Assembly: GCA_964006375.1 (NCBI GenBank)
Contig: OZ023264.1
Coordinates: forward strand, 15,696,225 to 15,760,224
Direction of reading: 5' to 3'
From: Tillus elongatus
Lineage: Eukaryota; Arthropoda; Insecta; Coleoptera; Cleridae
Length of the DNA stretch: 64,000 nucleotides
The notes under the pieces are model-generated. The model was not told the origin of the DNA. It did no database searches and saw only the letters and a list, made by a program, of their open reading frames with translations. Within the stretch, counting starts at the first letter, position 1, and every line of letters begins with the position of its first letter. Positions 26,283 through 38,483 of this stretch are shown here, piece by piece. The position numbers were made by a program, and so were the translations under genes.

Positions 26283-28034
26283 ATGTCTCCACAAAAGCGA
26301 GCTCAGTGGAGTTCTGACTCCCTCAAAGCAGCAGTTGCTGCAATTCAAGGAGGAATGAAGATAAAACGTGCAGCAATTAATTTTAATATTCCACGAAGTA
26401 CTTTGCAACGCCATGCTTGGAGTGGTAATACAGTTAAACGGCTGGGTCGAAAATCTTTTTTAACTGACGCCCAGGAAACCGAGTTGTGTTCTCGAATATT
26501 TAGACTTGCTGAGATAGGAATGCCCCTTACATCTAAAATTTTAAGAAGAAGTGTTTACACGTTCTGCAGCGAAAACAACGTCCCCTTTCCACCTACAAAA
26601 CATAATTCTTCAATGGTTGGTAGAAAATGGCTTAAATTATTTTTAAGAAGACATCCTGAGGTTGCTCGCCGAAAATCTCAAAACGTTAATCCAGCACGAG
26701 CTGCAAAACTAAACAGATTTATTGTTGAGGATTATTTCAAGACATTAAGGACTGTGATGGCCGAGTTAGACGTTATGGATAAACCTCAGCTTATTTTTAA
26801 TATGGACGAAAAAGGGTGCCAATTAACAATTCATAAGGAACCTGTAATTTTAACTCGCAAAGGAATTAAACGGGTACCCTTTGTGGCACCAGAACATGCC
26901 GAAAATGTGACTGTTGTGTCTTGTGGAAATGCTATTGGTCAGATAATTCCACCTGTTGTTTTGTTTAAAGGCCAGAGAAATAAACCTGAATTTTCAGATA
27001 ATTTACCACCTGGGTGCAAAGCATTCATGACTGCAAAAGGCAGCATGACTTGTGATACTTTTGTTAAATGGATTGCACATTTTGCACAATACAAACCTCC
27101 TGGAAAAGTCCTTCTGATTTTTGATGGAGCAAAATCCCATCTCGATGCAAATATTGTTGAGGCTGCAGACACTCATGAAATCACATTGTTATGCCTTCCG
27201 AGTAACTGCACGCATGAATTGCAGCCAATGGACAAATCGGTATTTCGTTCTTTTGAATACCACTGGGACGATGAATTGCAGAGGTATTGGAGTCTTAATC
27301 CTGGTAGAAAATTAACAAAATCTAGTTTTGGTAATGTATTTTCAAAAGTTTGGCCAAAGGCAACAACCCCTTCAAACGTGTCTGCAGGATTTCGAGCAAC
27401 TGGTATATACCCTTTTGACCCGACGATTATTCCAGAAACGGCATTTGCACCTTCAACACTGTCAGAGAGACCCCTAGAGAACCAAAACAATGCAAATTCC
27501 CCTGCAACTACAATTCCTAGTAGTCCTAATCCTGTCCAACAAACGATGGCTTCAGAATTAACAAGAAAACAAGAGGTTGATGGTCCCAGTACATCTACTC
27601 CAAGGGTTTCAACTAACAATCCTCGTCAAAAACAAAAACGGCTTCGACGTGTCTCAGATGACGACAGTTCTGACGATGAAAATGAATGGCAACCATCCGA
27701 ATCTTCGACTTCTGAAACCAGTGAATCATCGGACGAAGAGTTGGAGGCTAACAAGTCTAGATCGTTTACTGAAATATTGAAAACACCAGAACTACCTGCC
27801 AAGTCTAAAGCACCACCCAAAAAGGCAATAAACTATCGAGCTGTCAAAGTTGTTAAATGGTTGTTTGCGGAGAAGAAGTTAAGTCAAAAGGAACCATCAA
27901 TTGCCAAAAAAAGAGCGCCTCAGTCCAAACAACAAACAGCCAATTTAGATAGAGCTAGTGCAGTGGCGTTGCAACTCCTCGAAAGGAATCATGGTACTGC
28001 CCCCTTTGTAAAGAAGATAAACAAGAAGACATGA
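26283..28034 (+). CDS. Pogo/Tigger-type transposase (DDE superfamily)
   Basis: The protein has 583 residues, with an ATG 520 bp inside the element. Residues 9-45 form a psq-like helix-turn-helix (DSLKAAVAAIQGGMKIKRAA then IPRSTLQRH). Residues 55-130 look like a CENP-B-type DNA-binding domain (KSFLTDAQETELCSRI, ending KWLKLFLRRHPE). The DDE catalytic core has Asp175 in FNMDEKG, Asp281 in LIFDGAKSHL and Asp317 in ELQPMDKSVF, giving DD35D spacing. Residues about 455-490 are acidic and serine-rich, and a lysine-rich tail follows. The likely role is cut-and-paste at TA sites. The frame closes at 28032, but a PHD-type zinc finger continues in the next frame, so this stop is probably the result of a single-base frameshift. 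No other break is seen. Confidence 0.88.
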   Translation: MSPQKRAQWSSDSLKAAVAAIQGGMKIKRAAINFNIPRSTLQRHAWSGNTVKRLGRKSFLTDAQETELCSRIFRLAEIGMPLTSKILRRSVYTFCSENNVPFPPTKHNSSMVGRKWLKLFLRRHPEVARRKSQNVNPARAAKLNRFIVEDYFKTLRTVMAELDVMDKPQLIFNMDEKGCQLTIHKEPVILTRKGIKRVPFVAPEHAENVTVVSCGNAIGQIIPPVVLFKGQRNKPEFSDNLPPGCKAFMTAKGSMTCDTFVKWIAHFAQYKPPGKVLLIFDGAKSHLDANIVEAADTHEITLLCLPSNCTHELQPMDKSVFRSFEYHWDDELQRYWSLNPGRKLTKSSFGNVFSKVWPKATTPSNVSAGFRATGIYPFDPTIIPETAFAPSTLSERPLENQNNANSPATTIPSSPNPVQQTMASELTRKQEVDGPSTSTPRVSTNNPRQKQKRLRRVSDDDSSDDENEWQPSESSTSETSESSDEELEANKSRSFTEILKTPELPAKSKAPPKKAINYRAVKVVKWLFAEKKLSQKEPSIAKKRAPQSKQQTANLDRASAVALQLLERNHGTAPFVKKINKKT

Positions 28035-28141
28035 GGCAGTGTACTGTTTGCCAGACTTGGGTTCATGAAGAGTGCTGTGGGCTGATGGCCAAAGATGTCA
28101 TACCCTTTTTTAGGTGCCCGTCATGCGAAGAGAGTGAATGA
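27983..28141 (+). pseudogene. PHD-type zinc finger, shifted frame, 3' end of the pogo-like gene
   Basis: In the frame offset from the main reading frame the sequence encodes SWYCPLCKEDK, CTVCQTWVHEECC and FRCPSCEESE, then TGA at 28139-28141. The Cys4-His-Cys3 order and spacing fit a PHD finger. The overlap with the main frame is about 50 bases. A one-base indel near 27978-27990, a sequencing error or a short intron would join them. Confidence 0.75.
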
Positions 28142-28514
28142 AGTTTAAGTTATCTAACTCGTTATCTAACTTAAGCTTTTTTACAATGTTCAAGTTCATG
28201 TACAAGTGTTTAAGTTTTTCTTTTGATTAATAAGAATTATTAATAACTATATTTTCTGGATCATTTAATTTCTCTTAAGTTTCTTTTAGGGTGCCCATAA
28301 TTAGAACTTGATGCTCCTAATATGGGCACTTGATTTAATTTTTTTATGGGTGACTGTTTCAGAATAAAGACATATTTTTCAAATTCTGTGTATGATTTTG
28401 TATTCGTTCTGACCTAAAGAGCAAACCATTTTTTTTCTTTGGCTTAATCTTAATCGATAAAGTTATTAATTGATATAATGCTTAGGGGTGCCCATATTTA
28501 GGTTACTTACCTTA

Positions 28515-28640
28515 TATATATATATTATATATATATAACTGACCCTGGATTTGGGTTCTAGGGGGCCTAGTTCGCGCTCATTTGAAGAAATTTTTTCTAA
28601 ATTCAAAAGTCGGGATATCCTCGTCCGTGAATTTTTTTAA
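28515..28640 (+). repeat. X/Y copy, right half after the pogo-like insertion
   Basis: After a short TA tract come ACTGACCCTGGATTTGGG, then GGGGGCCTAGTTCGCG and TCGGGATATCCTCG. This is the normal distal part of Y that is missing from the copy ending at 25762. Confidence 0.8.
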
Positions 28641-29318
28641 AATTATTATTTATACAAAAACCCGCTAAAAATCATCGGAATAACAACAAGCTGAATAGAT
28701 AACGGTAAAGTTAAATGAGACTAAAAAAATTGAAGTAGTCACTGGGATTAGAACTCGTCATGTAGGAGTCGATTATCTAATGTACAGGGCTTAGCCCACT
28801 TAGTTACGCTCGACATGTATGTACTATCAGGTATATGCCATAATACATGTTAATTGTTCAACGTACAAAACAATTTTGATTCACAATGGATCTTTTGCTC
28901 ATATTGTAACGAAATCAAGGAAAATAACGACTTAGGCATATATCTAGGAGCTTGTTAGTCATTTCTTGTAGTATTTTTTACTCACATTAGTACTCCTACC
29001 ATAATTATCAATTTTGACGTTTTAACTTTCATGAATCAGATTTAATTAATTAAAAATTAATTTACCTTTAACTTTTTTGTATTTTAAGATAAAGATCTGA
29101 ATTTTGGTACATGACAGAAACCACCGTACCAAATTTGGTTGCCCTTACTTTGTTGTTTTTGGAGATATAATTTTTTTTAGAAACAAAACACAAAACTTTC
29201 CGGAAAAACCTGGGCCGATTTTCCTGACTAACAAATTTATCTAAGCCACTTTGAAAAGGAAGGTATGTACCAAATTTAATCAAAATCAGACCATTATTTT
29301 TTGAGAGTTATCTGTGTG

Positions 29319-29378
<60 letters not shown>
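28641..29378 (+). repeat. W repeat copy 2 with (TA)n
   Basis: The same block as at 15091-15660 (AAACCCGCTAAAAATCATCG, then the tRNA-like segment) leads into the Y interior. TTTGGTTGCCCTTACTTTG lies near 29131 and a TA tract at 29322-29378. Confidence 0.75.
28738..28815 (-). other. tRNA-like sequence in W copy 2
   Basis: Minus strand, with an A-box-like CGTAACTAAGTGGGC and a B-box-like GAGTTCTAATCCCAG. It is the same sequence as in W copy 1 with about ten differences, so it travels with the repeat and is not a resident tRNA gene. Confidence 0.45.
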
Positions 29379-29380
<2 letters not shown>

Positions 29381-30566
29381 CTATGATATCATAGTTTTTG
29401 AAAAATGTTCGTAGGTAATTCATTCTCAGGATAGTAAAAACAAACAAATAATATAAAAAACGAATTTTGGTGGATGTAAGAGGAATTATACCTGGTTAAA
29501 TAAATTTGTTGACTTAGAGTCTGTTGCTAGACGACAAGTAACAATAATATAAATTTTAAATACACACAAATGGAATCATTTTGAAAATTATACAATATGA
29601 ATCCATAGGTAAATTTGCGAGCCTTTAGATTTGGAAAAAATCAGTTTTATAAAAAAAAGTTCAATATAGTTTTCAATTGGCAATTCCCATATTTATCATA
29701 CGAAATGAAAGCAAAATTGTAACGTTTTAACCAACTATGTATCCATAGCAATAAGACTTAGTAGTAGAAAAAAATAAATGAAGTGATGAGGAATGACAAG
29801 TTGTCAGTAGGAAAAGAAAGTTAGAAGATTGTTTTGAAGTAAAATATCAGCCAAAAAAAAGGGATATATTATTATACATACATCACATGATCAGAAAGCA
29901 GAAACACAGAATTTAGAGAACGAGAAAAATTGGAGAACATCACTAAAAAAGACATAAGTGAGTCTTTTACATCATCACAGACATAACATCAAGATCAACA
30001 CAAGGTGCACAGGGAACTGGGAGACATTAACAAATCAGGGAAAGAGTTTCATTATAGATAGAAGTATTAAGGCCGAAGAATAAGACAAAAAAATGTTCGA
30101 AGTTATCAATATTGTCAAGGAAAAATTGTGGTGAGACATTCATAAGAATTTGTCCTGTTTCTTCCAAATATTATAATCAGTTAATGTGGTAATTATACAT
30201 AAAACAAGAATACTACAGAAACAAAAACATTCCTTTTTAAATAAAAATAAATTCTTAAGTACAATTTAGCTAGAGAGATTAGTAGAATAGTGTATCGTTT
30301 TAGACAGCTTTGTTGTTTAAGTGTTTCATTTCTTTTATTGTATTAATAATTCATTAACCTTAATTATACTCAGTATTTTGAAAATTTTGGTTTCATTACA
30401 TTTGTCCAGTTCTTAATAAGTTGATCACTCCTTTTGTTTTAAGAAATAAATCATTTAACTTAAATTTTTGTCAACTTCATTGACAAGTTTTCATAGTGCC
30501 AGAACCATCTCTGAGAAACAAAAATATCATAATAAATTATAAAAACACTATAAATATTTATACCGT

Positions 30567-30570
<4 letters not shown>
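29379..30570. other. No gene recognised
   Basis: A long A+T-rich region without a recognised repeat. Open frames are short and carry no motif. Confidence 0.45.
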
Positions 30571-30638
<68 letters not shown>

Positions 30639-30765
30639 TGAAACTGTCCCTGGGGTATGGGTTGTAGGAGGCCTAGTTTGCGGTCATTTAAAGACATTTT
30701 TTCAAAATTCCAAAATCGGGATCTCTTCATTACTAAATTTTTTTAAGAAAATTTACTAATAATGA
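30571..30765 (+). repeat. Y terminal piece with (TA)n
   Basis: A TA tract at 30571-30634 is followed by TTGAAACTGTCCCTGGGG, AAAATCGGGATCTCTTCATT and the end hairpin near 30733-30762. Confidence 0.8.
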
Positions 30766-31742
30766 TAATTTTATTATTATATGTTATTAATTATATACTA
30801 TACTTATTTTGAAATTCGTCATAAACTAAGCTCAATATTTGTAAAAAAAATCTCTTTTATTAAATATTTAATTTTCTTTTTCAGTTTTGCACACAATTTT
30901 GATTTATGATATTTTCTCATAATAATTAATAAAGTCTTGTGCTATTCAATTACTCTGTAATGACATTCCACGAGCATCATGTGGTGTGTGTGTACCTTAT
31001 ATCAGGGACTGTACTTTGAACATATCGTGACTGACATGGTTATTTTCGTGCATTCTGTTGCACGCGACTGTACATCGCGTGTATTTCATGCGAGTTTGAC
31101 CATTTTTCTTGGCTCACTATGTCAGGTTTCTAGGAATCATGCTGCTCTGTGAGAAAGTCCGATTTTTTACTCTGATGTAAACATACGTCATGGCCTTCTG
31201 TACGTTCTATACGCCGCGATGTTCGTTTGTCTCGATTCCATTTTGTTTCTTTGTTTGATGTGTGTATGTGTTTGTATGGCTGTCTGTGTGTGGGTATGTT
31301 GGTGTATTTGTTACAATATAATTACCTATTACGTTATTTTTCTTTTATTGCCTTGATTTACCCTTTTGTTGAAGGCCGGATGAGAGAGTTTTATATTTTT
31401 GCTACACGGTTTGTGACTCCGTCAATATTGTTATATATTTTGTATTAAAATTTACTTTAAGTTTACAGTTATTATAAAAATATTATGTTTTCAGGCGAAC
31501 TACAATAACAAGTTGCTATGTTATAGTATTAAAAGGGATGGAAATGCTCTTGTATTTCCTAAGACATTCGTTTTTAAAAGAAAAAAATGTCTCAACAATA
31601 GTTTTCCGACATACTTTTTGCTACAAACTGGCGATATTCAGATTTATAACACTTCACTGCTATGACAACAAAGATTTTTTAACGGCAAGATATGTTTTTT
31701 GCGTTTTCAGAAATAACGCCACTTGCCTAATAAGGCACTATA
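30766..31742. other. No gene recognised
   Basis: This part is less repetitive than its neighbours. Open frames at 31227-31448 and 31538-31786 have no motif, except that the last 15 codons of the second belong to LINE E. Confidence 0.4.
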
Positions 31743-33926
31743 AAACTTTAATCGGTCTCAACTGGAGTTCCTCACCGAAACCATAATCAGTACCAAAACA
31801 GCCACTAATCACCTTAATTTCCCGGGGTATGAGCTCCTTACTTCCTTTAGATTGCATGGAGTTGTGTGCGCATACGTCCGTAGCAATCTACCCTGCACCA
31901 GACTCCCCAATTTAGAAGAAAAGACATACTTTGGATGAAACCCTCTCTTAGGGCTGCAACTAAATTCATCTGTTGCATTTAACGGTCACCTTCTGACAAC
32001 AATTTTGTCCAGCTCTTCGACTACCTTTCTGAAAAAACCCACCATCTGATTTCTGAATATCCTTCCTCCGAGGTGACTATTCTTGATGACTTCAATGTCC
32101 ATAATAAGGAATGGCTAGGATCTTGAAAAACCGATCCACAAGGGAGACCAGCGGAGGCCTTTGCAGCCAGCAATTCTTTAGCCAATATCGTTCAGCAACC
32201 TACTTACTTTCCTCGTATCCCAACACACAGTCCAAATCCGTTGGATCTCCTTCTTACTACAAAACCTGAATGCTATAAGACATCAGTCACCGCCCCCCTT
32301 GGTCGCTCAGACCACGGCATGGTCACTCGTTCTTGCGCAATGCAACCCGAAGTCACACAGTCATCACACCCACGTATCGTTTGGCACCACAACTCCGCGA
32401 ACTGGGACGAAATGCAGGATTACTTTACCTGATTTCCATGGGCATCTGTCTGCTTCTCTCATCCTGACCCCTCTGACATTTCACAAAACTTCACCAAAAT
32501 CATCAAAGATGGCATGGATTATTTTTTCCACGTACACAGAAAACCTCTTCAGCCACTCAAAAGCCCTGGTTCTCTAAATCCTGTGACAAGGCCAGAATTG
32601 AAAAGGTCAAAGCTCACAAAACGCTTGTACACAATCCCAGTCAAGAAAACCGTCAAGCATTTAACGACGCAATAAACCGATATGTCCGCATTCTTTCTAA
32701 AGCAAAAAACTCGTTTAATAACCATATCAAAAACAAAGTCCTGTTCTCAAAACATGCTCACCATAACTTTCTTCTGTCCTGACTCGTCTCTTTCGCACAT
32801 CTTACAATAGAGGCATATTCCCTAGTAACTGGAAAACTGCTCTAGTACAACCCGTCCCCAAGAAAGGATCCAAAGCGCTTTCTAGCAACTACAGGCCTCT
32901 TTCTCTCCTTTCAGTCGTCTCTAAGATGATGGAAATGTATATAAACACTGAATTACTAAAATTTCTTGAAAAACACAGTCTAATCCACGATAGGCAGTTT
33001 GAATTCCGCCAGCGCAGATCAACTGCCGACCTCCTTTCCTTTGTCACCCATTCTTGGAGCAAGTCTATGGAACTACACGGTGAATCCCAGATTGTCGCTC
33101 TAGACATATCCAAAGCATTCGATCAGCTCAGGCGGGCAGCGCTGCTTAATAAATTTTTGGCCTATGGCCTACCACCAAAACTCTGTACCTGGACAGCAAA
33201 TTTCCTCTCCAACCGGAGTATTTCTGTTGTCGTGGATGGCCATTCCTCTAAATTGTATCCAATTAATGCAGGAGTCCCTCAAAGGTTCAGCTTTAGCCCC
33301 TACTTTGTTTCTTCTCCACATCAATGACATCCTCTCTAGCACATACAACCCAGTTCACAGTTACGCGGTCTACATCACCCTCCACTCAAATATACAATAT
33401 TCTAAGCTTGTCTCTTTAGCCCAATTAGATGAGGATCGCAGACCCATGGAGCGTTCTGTCTCTGTGGATCTCCAAAAAATATTAGACTGGGGAAGTAGAA
33501 ATTCTGCACAATTCAACTCCACCAGATCTCAGTCTTGCTTTCTATCTCATATGAGATACACCAGCCCTAGATTCATTACAATGAACAACCAAGTTATTCA
33601 AAGTAATGAGTCCTTTTCACTTGCTGGCATTTCTGTGGATCTAAATCTCAATTGGCACTAGCATGTCACATCAATTGCAGAAGTGGCTGCTAATAAATTA
33701 GCTTCCCTCTTCTGGGCTCGCAAATACTTTTCACCAGCTAATCTCTGTACTTTATATACTTCACAAATAAGACCATACCTCGCATACTGCTCCCACATCT
33801 GGGGTGCCGCTGCCACTGCTACACTCGCTATCCTGGACTCCATTCAGAAGAGAGCTTTACGTCTCATCAGTGACCCTACCCTCACCGAAAGGCTGCCATC
33901 ACGTGCCTACCGACGTTCCGTTGGTT
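31743..33926 (+). pseudogene. LINE copy E: endonuclease and RT with internal deletions
   Basis: This is the copy with the most endonuclease. It shows a start segment with LNWSSSP (31770), a DDFNVHNKEW motif (32084-32113, usually GDFN) and SDH near 32306. The linker then has a deletion near 32740 that removes the first RT motifs. The RT resumes at FPSNWK and contains ALDISKAFDQ. The catalytic YADD box reads YAVY (33362-33373), so both motif aspartates are lost. A one-base shift sits near 33285. The copy stops at 33926 without a 3' UTR, joined directly to a tandem direct repeat. Confidence 0.9.
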
Positions 33927-34258
33927 GAGTGTTTATATAAGACTAATTCAAAAGGTCAATCAAACATAGAAAGTGTCACTTTTTATTCATTTTAACAACA
34001 TTTAACCTGTCAAAGAAGAATGCCATACACATTAATTGTTTATGGATTTACAAAATATATCCCTAAAACTTTAAAAAATGATTTATGTTCATGAAAATTG
34101 AATTATTTGAGTGTTTATATAAGACTAATTCAAAACGTCAATCAAACCTAGAAAGTGTCACTTTTTATATATTTTAACAACATTTAACCTGTCAAAGAAG
34201 AATGCCATATGCATTAATAGTTTATGGATTAACAAAATATATTCCTAAAACTTTGAGG
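33927..34258 (+). repeat. Direct repeat pair, period about 182 bp
   Basis: GAGTGTTTATATAAGACTAA starts both units, at about 33927 and 34110. Each unit includes GTCACTTTTTAT and AACATTTAACCTGTCAAAGA. The second unit ends near AAAACTTTGAGG. The unit is non-coding and its origin is unknown. Confidence 0.9.
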
Positions 34259-35077
34259 GTATCATATCAAGGGGGACCGAGACGACATTCTCCTTTCGTT
34301 GAACCTATAAAATTATGTTGTGGATGCACCTTCTATAAAACAATAAATCATCTGGATCAAAAGATTCAGAGCCTGTACTTAGTCCATCACACATGATATA
34401 GTGTTATATCAAGTTATCGTAATTACATTTTCCTCGTCATTTAGCTCGCACACGCCTTGGGTCTCCATCCTCTTCTTCATCATTGTTCCAGACATGCTAG
34501 GTGCGATAACGATGGTTGGTGATAGAACAACCATGAGGAAAACTACACGAAATTATGATTATCACGTCGAGCTGAGATATATTACCGCAATTTATAGTAT
34601 ATTAGGTGTAAATTTTCATATAAATATAATTATATATCTTATTGTAAATTTGATGGATGACTGTGTCTGGTAAATGCTATACTCGTTTCCAAAAATATGC
34701 CCCATGCGACACATTTTCTGGTGTTAAATTAATTATGTTTTAGTGACCGTGAAGGTAAAAATATTAAGCAGCGCATACAGTCCAACATCCTACATACTAA
34801 AATCACAGCATAGTATCTTTTTATGCTGTGCTAAAATTTCGTAACCTTATTTGTATATTGTAAAAGCTAGCACGTTATAAAGAAACAAATCACGTACTTA
34901 CTTAAAATTATCTCAATGAAATTTTCATGAGGAACATTCACTGACAGAAAGGTCACGATGGTTGAGTTTCGCAAAGTTCCTATATATTCAGGGTGTTTCA
35001 AAAAACATATGATATCACTCGTGGTTAGATTCCCGCGTAAAAAGACTATCATATCAAGATAGGTGCGATTTTGCTTC

Positions 35078-35145
<68 letters not shown>

Positions 35146-35304
35146 TTAATTCCAAATTTCTTTAAAACCACTCTAGCAATCCGATTGAAATTTGTAGGTT
35201 AAAAGTTTTTAAACTACTACATATTCTACTGCTAAAAAAGTGTGGACAGGTTCACCAGGGCAGTACGTATGTGCTGTCACTGCAATAATTTTATTAAAAA
35301 AAAA
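34259..35304. other. No gene recognised; one (TA)n tract
   Basis: The only clear feature is a TA tract at 35080-35142, beside a Y-unrelated phrase. The open frame at 34401-34673 shows no motif. Confidence 0.4.
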
Positions 35305-35725
35305 GACGCAGAAATTGCGTTATGGTAGCGAATTTTCTTTAAAATATTTTTTATAGCAAATGTCTTTCTTTGATGAAAGCAGGCATCAAACTTGGTTGCC
35401 TATATAGTAGAAACAATGTACCATATTTCATCGAAATAAATTTATAGTTTGAAAATACATTTTGCAAAAGTTGATGCAGCAAATGTGTTCTGGAAGTGAA
35501 TTTCCATAAAAATGTTTTTAATAGCAAATGCGAGCAGACATCAATCTGATTATCGGTATGGCCTATGTAGTAGAAACAATGTACTATATTTTATCAAAAT
35601 TACTTATGGTTTGAAAATATACAAAAATTTTCCGAAAATAAACTTAAATGTTGGTTTCGTTACCAACAAAGCTTATGTTAATAGCAAATTGAGTTATTGA
35701 AATTTGAAGCATTTAATGAAAATTC
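35305..35725 (+). repeat. Two nested or abutting X copies
   Basis: One X begins GACGCAGAAATTGCGTTATG and stops after about 160 bp. A second begins near 35472 (GATGCAGCAAATGTGTTCTG) and runs to GAAAATTC at 35718-35725, where Z is inserted. Confidence 0.7.
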
Positions 35726-36546
35726 GGTAAATTTGCAGATTAGCTCCCGAACGCTTTTCAAAAAAAAAATTTCAGAAAGGACCCCACCTGGATGCACAAG
35801 CCACAAGAAAAATTTCTGGTTCACACCCCCCAAGGAAGTTACGGGACTGGGAGTGAATAGTAGTGCTGGGCGGGGTAGGTAGTAAAAAGGAAATATGAAC
35901 AGAAAAATCGAAGAAAACTGCTTAAAAGCTGTCTATTTGAAGCCATATCCCGATTAAACCCCGCCTACCCCGCACAGCACCCCTATTAGCACCCAGGTCA
36001 CGTAACTTCCTTGGGAGGTATGAACAAGAAGTTTTTCTTGTGGTTTATGCAACGAGGGTGGTAGTATGCGCACGAGAGGGGAAGGAAAATGCCTACGACG
36101 AAGCAGACCCCCCCCCCGCTTCGACTTGCGGTAGGGTTGGGGGTGGCTGCTTCGTCGTCGGGATTTTCCTTCCCCCCTCGCGTGCATACAGCCACCCTCG
36201 TTGCATAAACCACAAGAAAAATTTCTTGTTCATACCCGCCAAGGAAGTTACGGCACCTGGGGGAATAGGGGTGCTGTGCGGGGTAGGCAGGGTTTAAGAG
36301 GGATATGGCTTCAAGATGTAAAAAAGACAACTTTCAAGCCCGTTTTATTCGCATTTTCTGCTCAAATTTCCTTTTTACTACCTACCCCGCCCAGCACCCC
36401 TATTCACTCCTACTCCGGTAATTTCCTTGGGGGGGTGTGAACAAGAAGTTTTTTCAGGTTTGTGCATCCAGGGGGGGGTGGGAGCTAGGCAAGTTTCTGA
36501 AAACAGTTTTTTGAAAAGCGTTCGGGAGCTAATCTGCAAATTTACC
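35726..36546. repeat. Z element copy 2: 821-bp palindrome with 8-bp target duplication
   Basis: The ends are GGTAAATTTGCAG and CTGCAAATTTACC, with near-perfect inverted halves centred near 36115. GAAAATTC is duplicated on both sides (35718-35725 and 36547-36554). Its insertion point in X is the same as in copy 1. It is non-coding and GC-rich, with runs of C and G. Confidence 0.85.
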
Positions 36547-37252
36547 GAAAATTCGCTACCAAAACGTAGTTACTGCGTCCAGAATTTTTTCTTATAAACG
36601 CATCATATTTCGATAAAAAATGCAAAAATGCATTAACGAATTTGTTCAACGGAAATTAGCTAAAAAAAATTATAGACCGTTAAACCATAAACTTCACCAA
36701 ACCTACAAATAAATATCCAAAAAGTCATCAATTTAACTAAACTGACAGCCAAAGCATCAAAGAAAGGGTCTATTTGAAATGAATATTTTGTAAATATTTT
36801 AGTAAAATGAAGGGCAATGACGGTTGTATATGAAACTTAAGGGTTTGCAGAACACTCTTCTTGCAACATTTTCTTTTCACAATCGGTATTTTTTTCGCGT
36901 TCTTTGCCTAAACATTGCCAATTTTGACGTCAAAAATTGGGAGTTTGACGTTTTAAGGAAAACTCCAAAAGTTGTTTCTTTAACAGCCAATAACTTCGTT
37001 GTCTTTAAAGCTAGAGACCTAAATTTTGGTACAGAGTTCACTATTTATAATACAAACATGTGTACCCAATTTGGTTGCCCTTACTTTGTTATTTGCTGAG
37101 ACATGAATTTTTTTAGAAAGAAAACACAAATTTTTCCGGGAAAACCTGATCCGATTTTCCTGGCTAACGAGCTAATCCAAGCCACTTGCAAAAGGAAGGT
37201 ACCCATCAAATTTGATCAAGGTCAGTTTATTATTTTTTGAGTAATCGGTCGG

Positions 37253-37346
<94 letters not shown>

Positions 37347-37394
37347 ACAGATCTCCTCATTATCGATTTTTTTTTAATTCGCTAAAACTGTATG
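36547..37394 (+). repeat. X end and module Y with (TA)n
   Basis: The X end (ATTCGCTACCAAAACGTAG) continues directly after Z. The Y interior follows to the TA tract at 37257-37342. The distal Y is reduced to AGATCTCCTCATTATCG and a degenerate end near 37385. Confidence 0.75.
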
Positions 37395-37496
37395 TCACTA
37401 ACATTTTTCTTTTGCTCGCACAGTTATGTAAGCCCCTCAAGGTCAGCGAGACTCCCCTGTCCTCCAGCATGCTCGCCACCCAGCTTATTAGGGACT
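37395..37496. other. Short unassigned spacer
   Basis: About 100 bp, relatively GC-rich (AGACTCCCCTGTCCTCCAGC), between Y and LINE F. It has no match elsewhere in the window. Confidence 0.3.
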
Positions 37497-38475
37497 GTGA
37501 AAAGGACTCATTACTTTGATTAACTAGGTTGTTCATTGTGATGGGTCTAGGGTTGGTGTATATCTTATGAGATAGAAAGCAAGACAATATTTCTACTTCC
37601 CCAGTCTAATATTTTATGGAGGTTCACAGAGACCGAACTCTCCATGAGTCTGCGATTCTCATCTAATTGGGCTAAAGAGACAGGCTTAGAATATTGTATA
37701 TTTGAGTGGAGGGTGCTGTCGTCCTCGTACCTGTGAACTGGGTTGGATGTGCTAGAGAGGAGGTCACTGATGTGGAGAAGAAACAAAGTAGGGGCTAAAG
37801 CTTAACCTTGTGGAACTCCTGCATTAATTGGATACAGTTTAGAGGAATGGCAATCCACGACAACAGAAATGCTCCGGTTTGAGAGGAAATTTGCTGTCCA
37901 GGTACAGAGTTTTAGTGGTAGGCCATAGGCCGGAAGTTTATTAAGCAGCGTTGCGTGCCAGACCTGGTCGAATGCTTTGGATATGTCTAGCGCGACAATC
38001 TCGGATTCACCATGTAGTTCCATAGACTTGTTCCAAAAATGGGTAACAAAGGAAAGGAGGTCGGCAGTTGATCTGCGCTGACGGAATCCATACTGCCTGT
38101 TGTGGATTAGACTGTGTTTTTCAAGAAATGTTAGTAATTCGGTGTTTATATACTTTTCCATCAATTTAGAGACGACTGAAAGGAGATAAATAGACCTGTA
38201 GTTGCTAGGAAGCGCTTTGGATCCTTTCTTGGGGACGGGTTGTATACGAGCAATTTTCCAGTTACTAGGGAATATGCCTCTATTGTAAGATGTCTGAAAC
38301 AGGCTAGTCAGGACAGGAGTAAGTTCTGGTGCGCATTTTTTAAGAACAATTGTTGGGATCTTGTCAAGGCCAGAGGCTTTCCTGGTGTTAAGAGAAGAGA
38401 GCATCTTTCGTACCTTTTTAGTTTTGAAAATGATATCCGTCATTTTATGCGCATCATTGGGGACGGTTGATGGTA
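37497..38475 (-). pseudogene. LINE copy F: central RT, minus strand
   Basis: From 38475 downward the frame is open for more than 220 codons: KKVRKMLSSLNTRKASGLDK, FPSNWKIARIQPVPKKGSK, ALDISKAFDQVWHA. It then stops at 37802-37804, just after NAGVPQG. It continues in another frame, where the catalytic box reads YEDD instead of YADD. The copy lacks endonuclease, tail and 3' UTR. Its RT core is among the best preserved here. Confidence 0.9.
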
Positions 38476-38483
38476 TCTCGACC

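Noticed and set aside
27173..27619. 148-codon open frame antisense to the pogo-like transposase
   Set aside because: It is the shadow of the DDE coding sequence on the other strand and has no motif of its own.
34401..34673. 90-codon open frame with a hydrophobic segment
   Set aside because: The hydrophobic stretch is explained by T-rich codons. No start context, motif or neighbour supports it.
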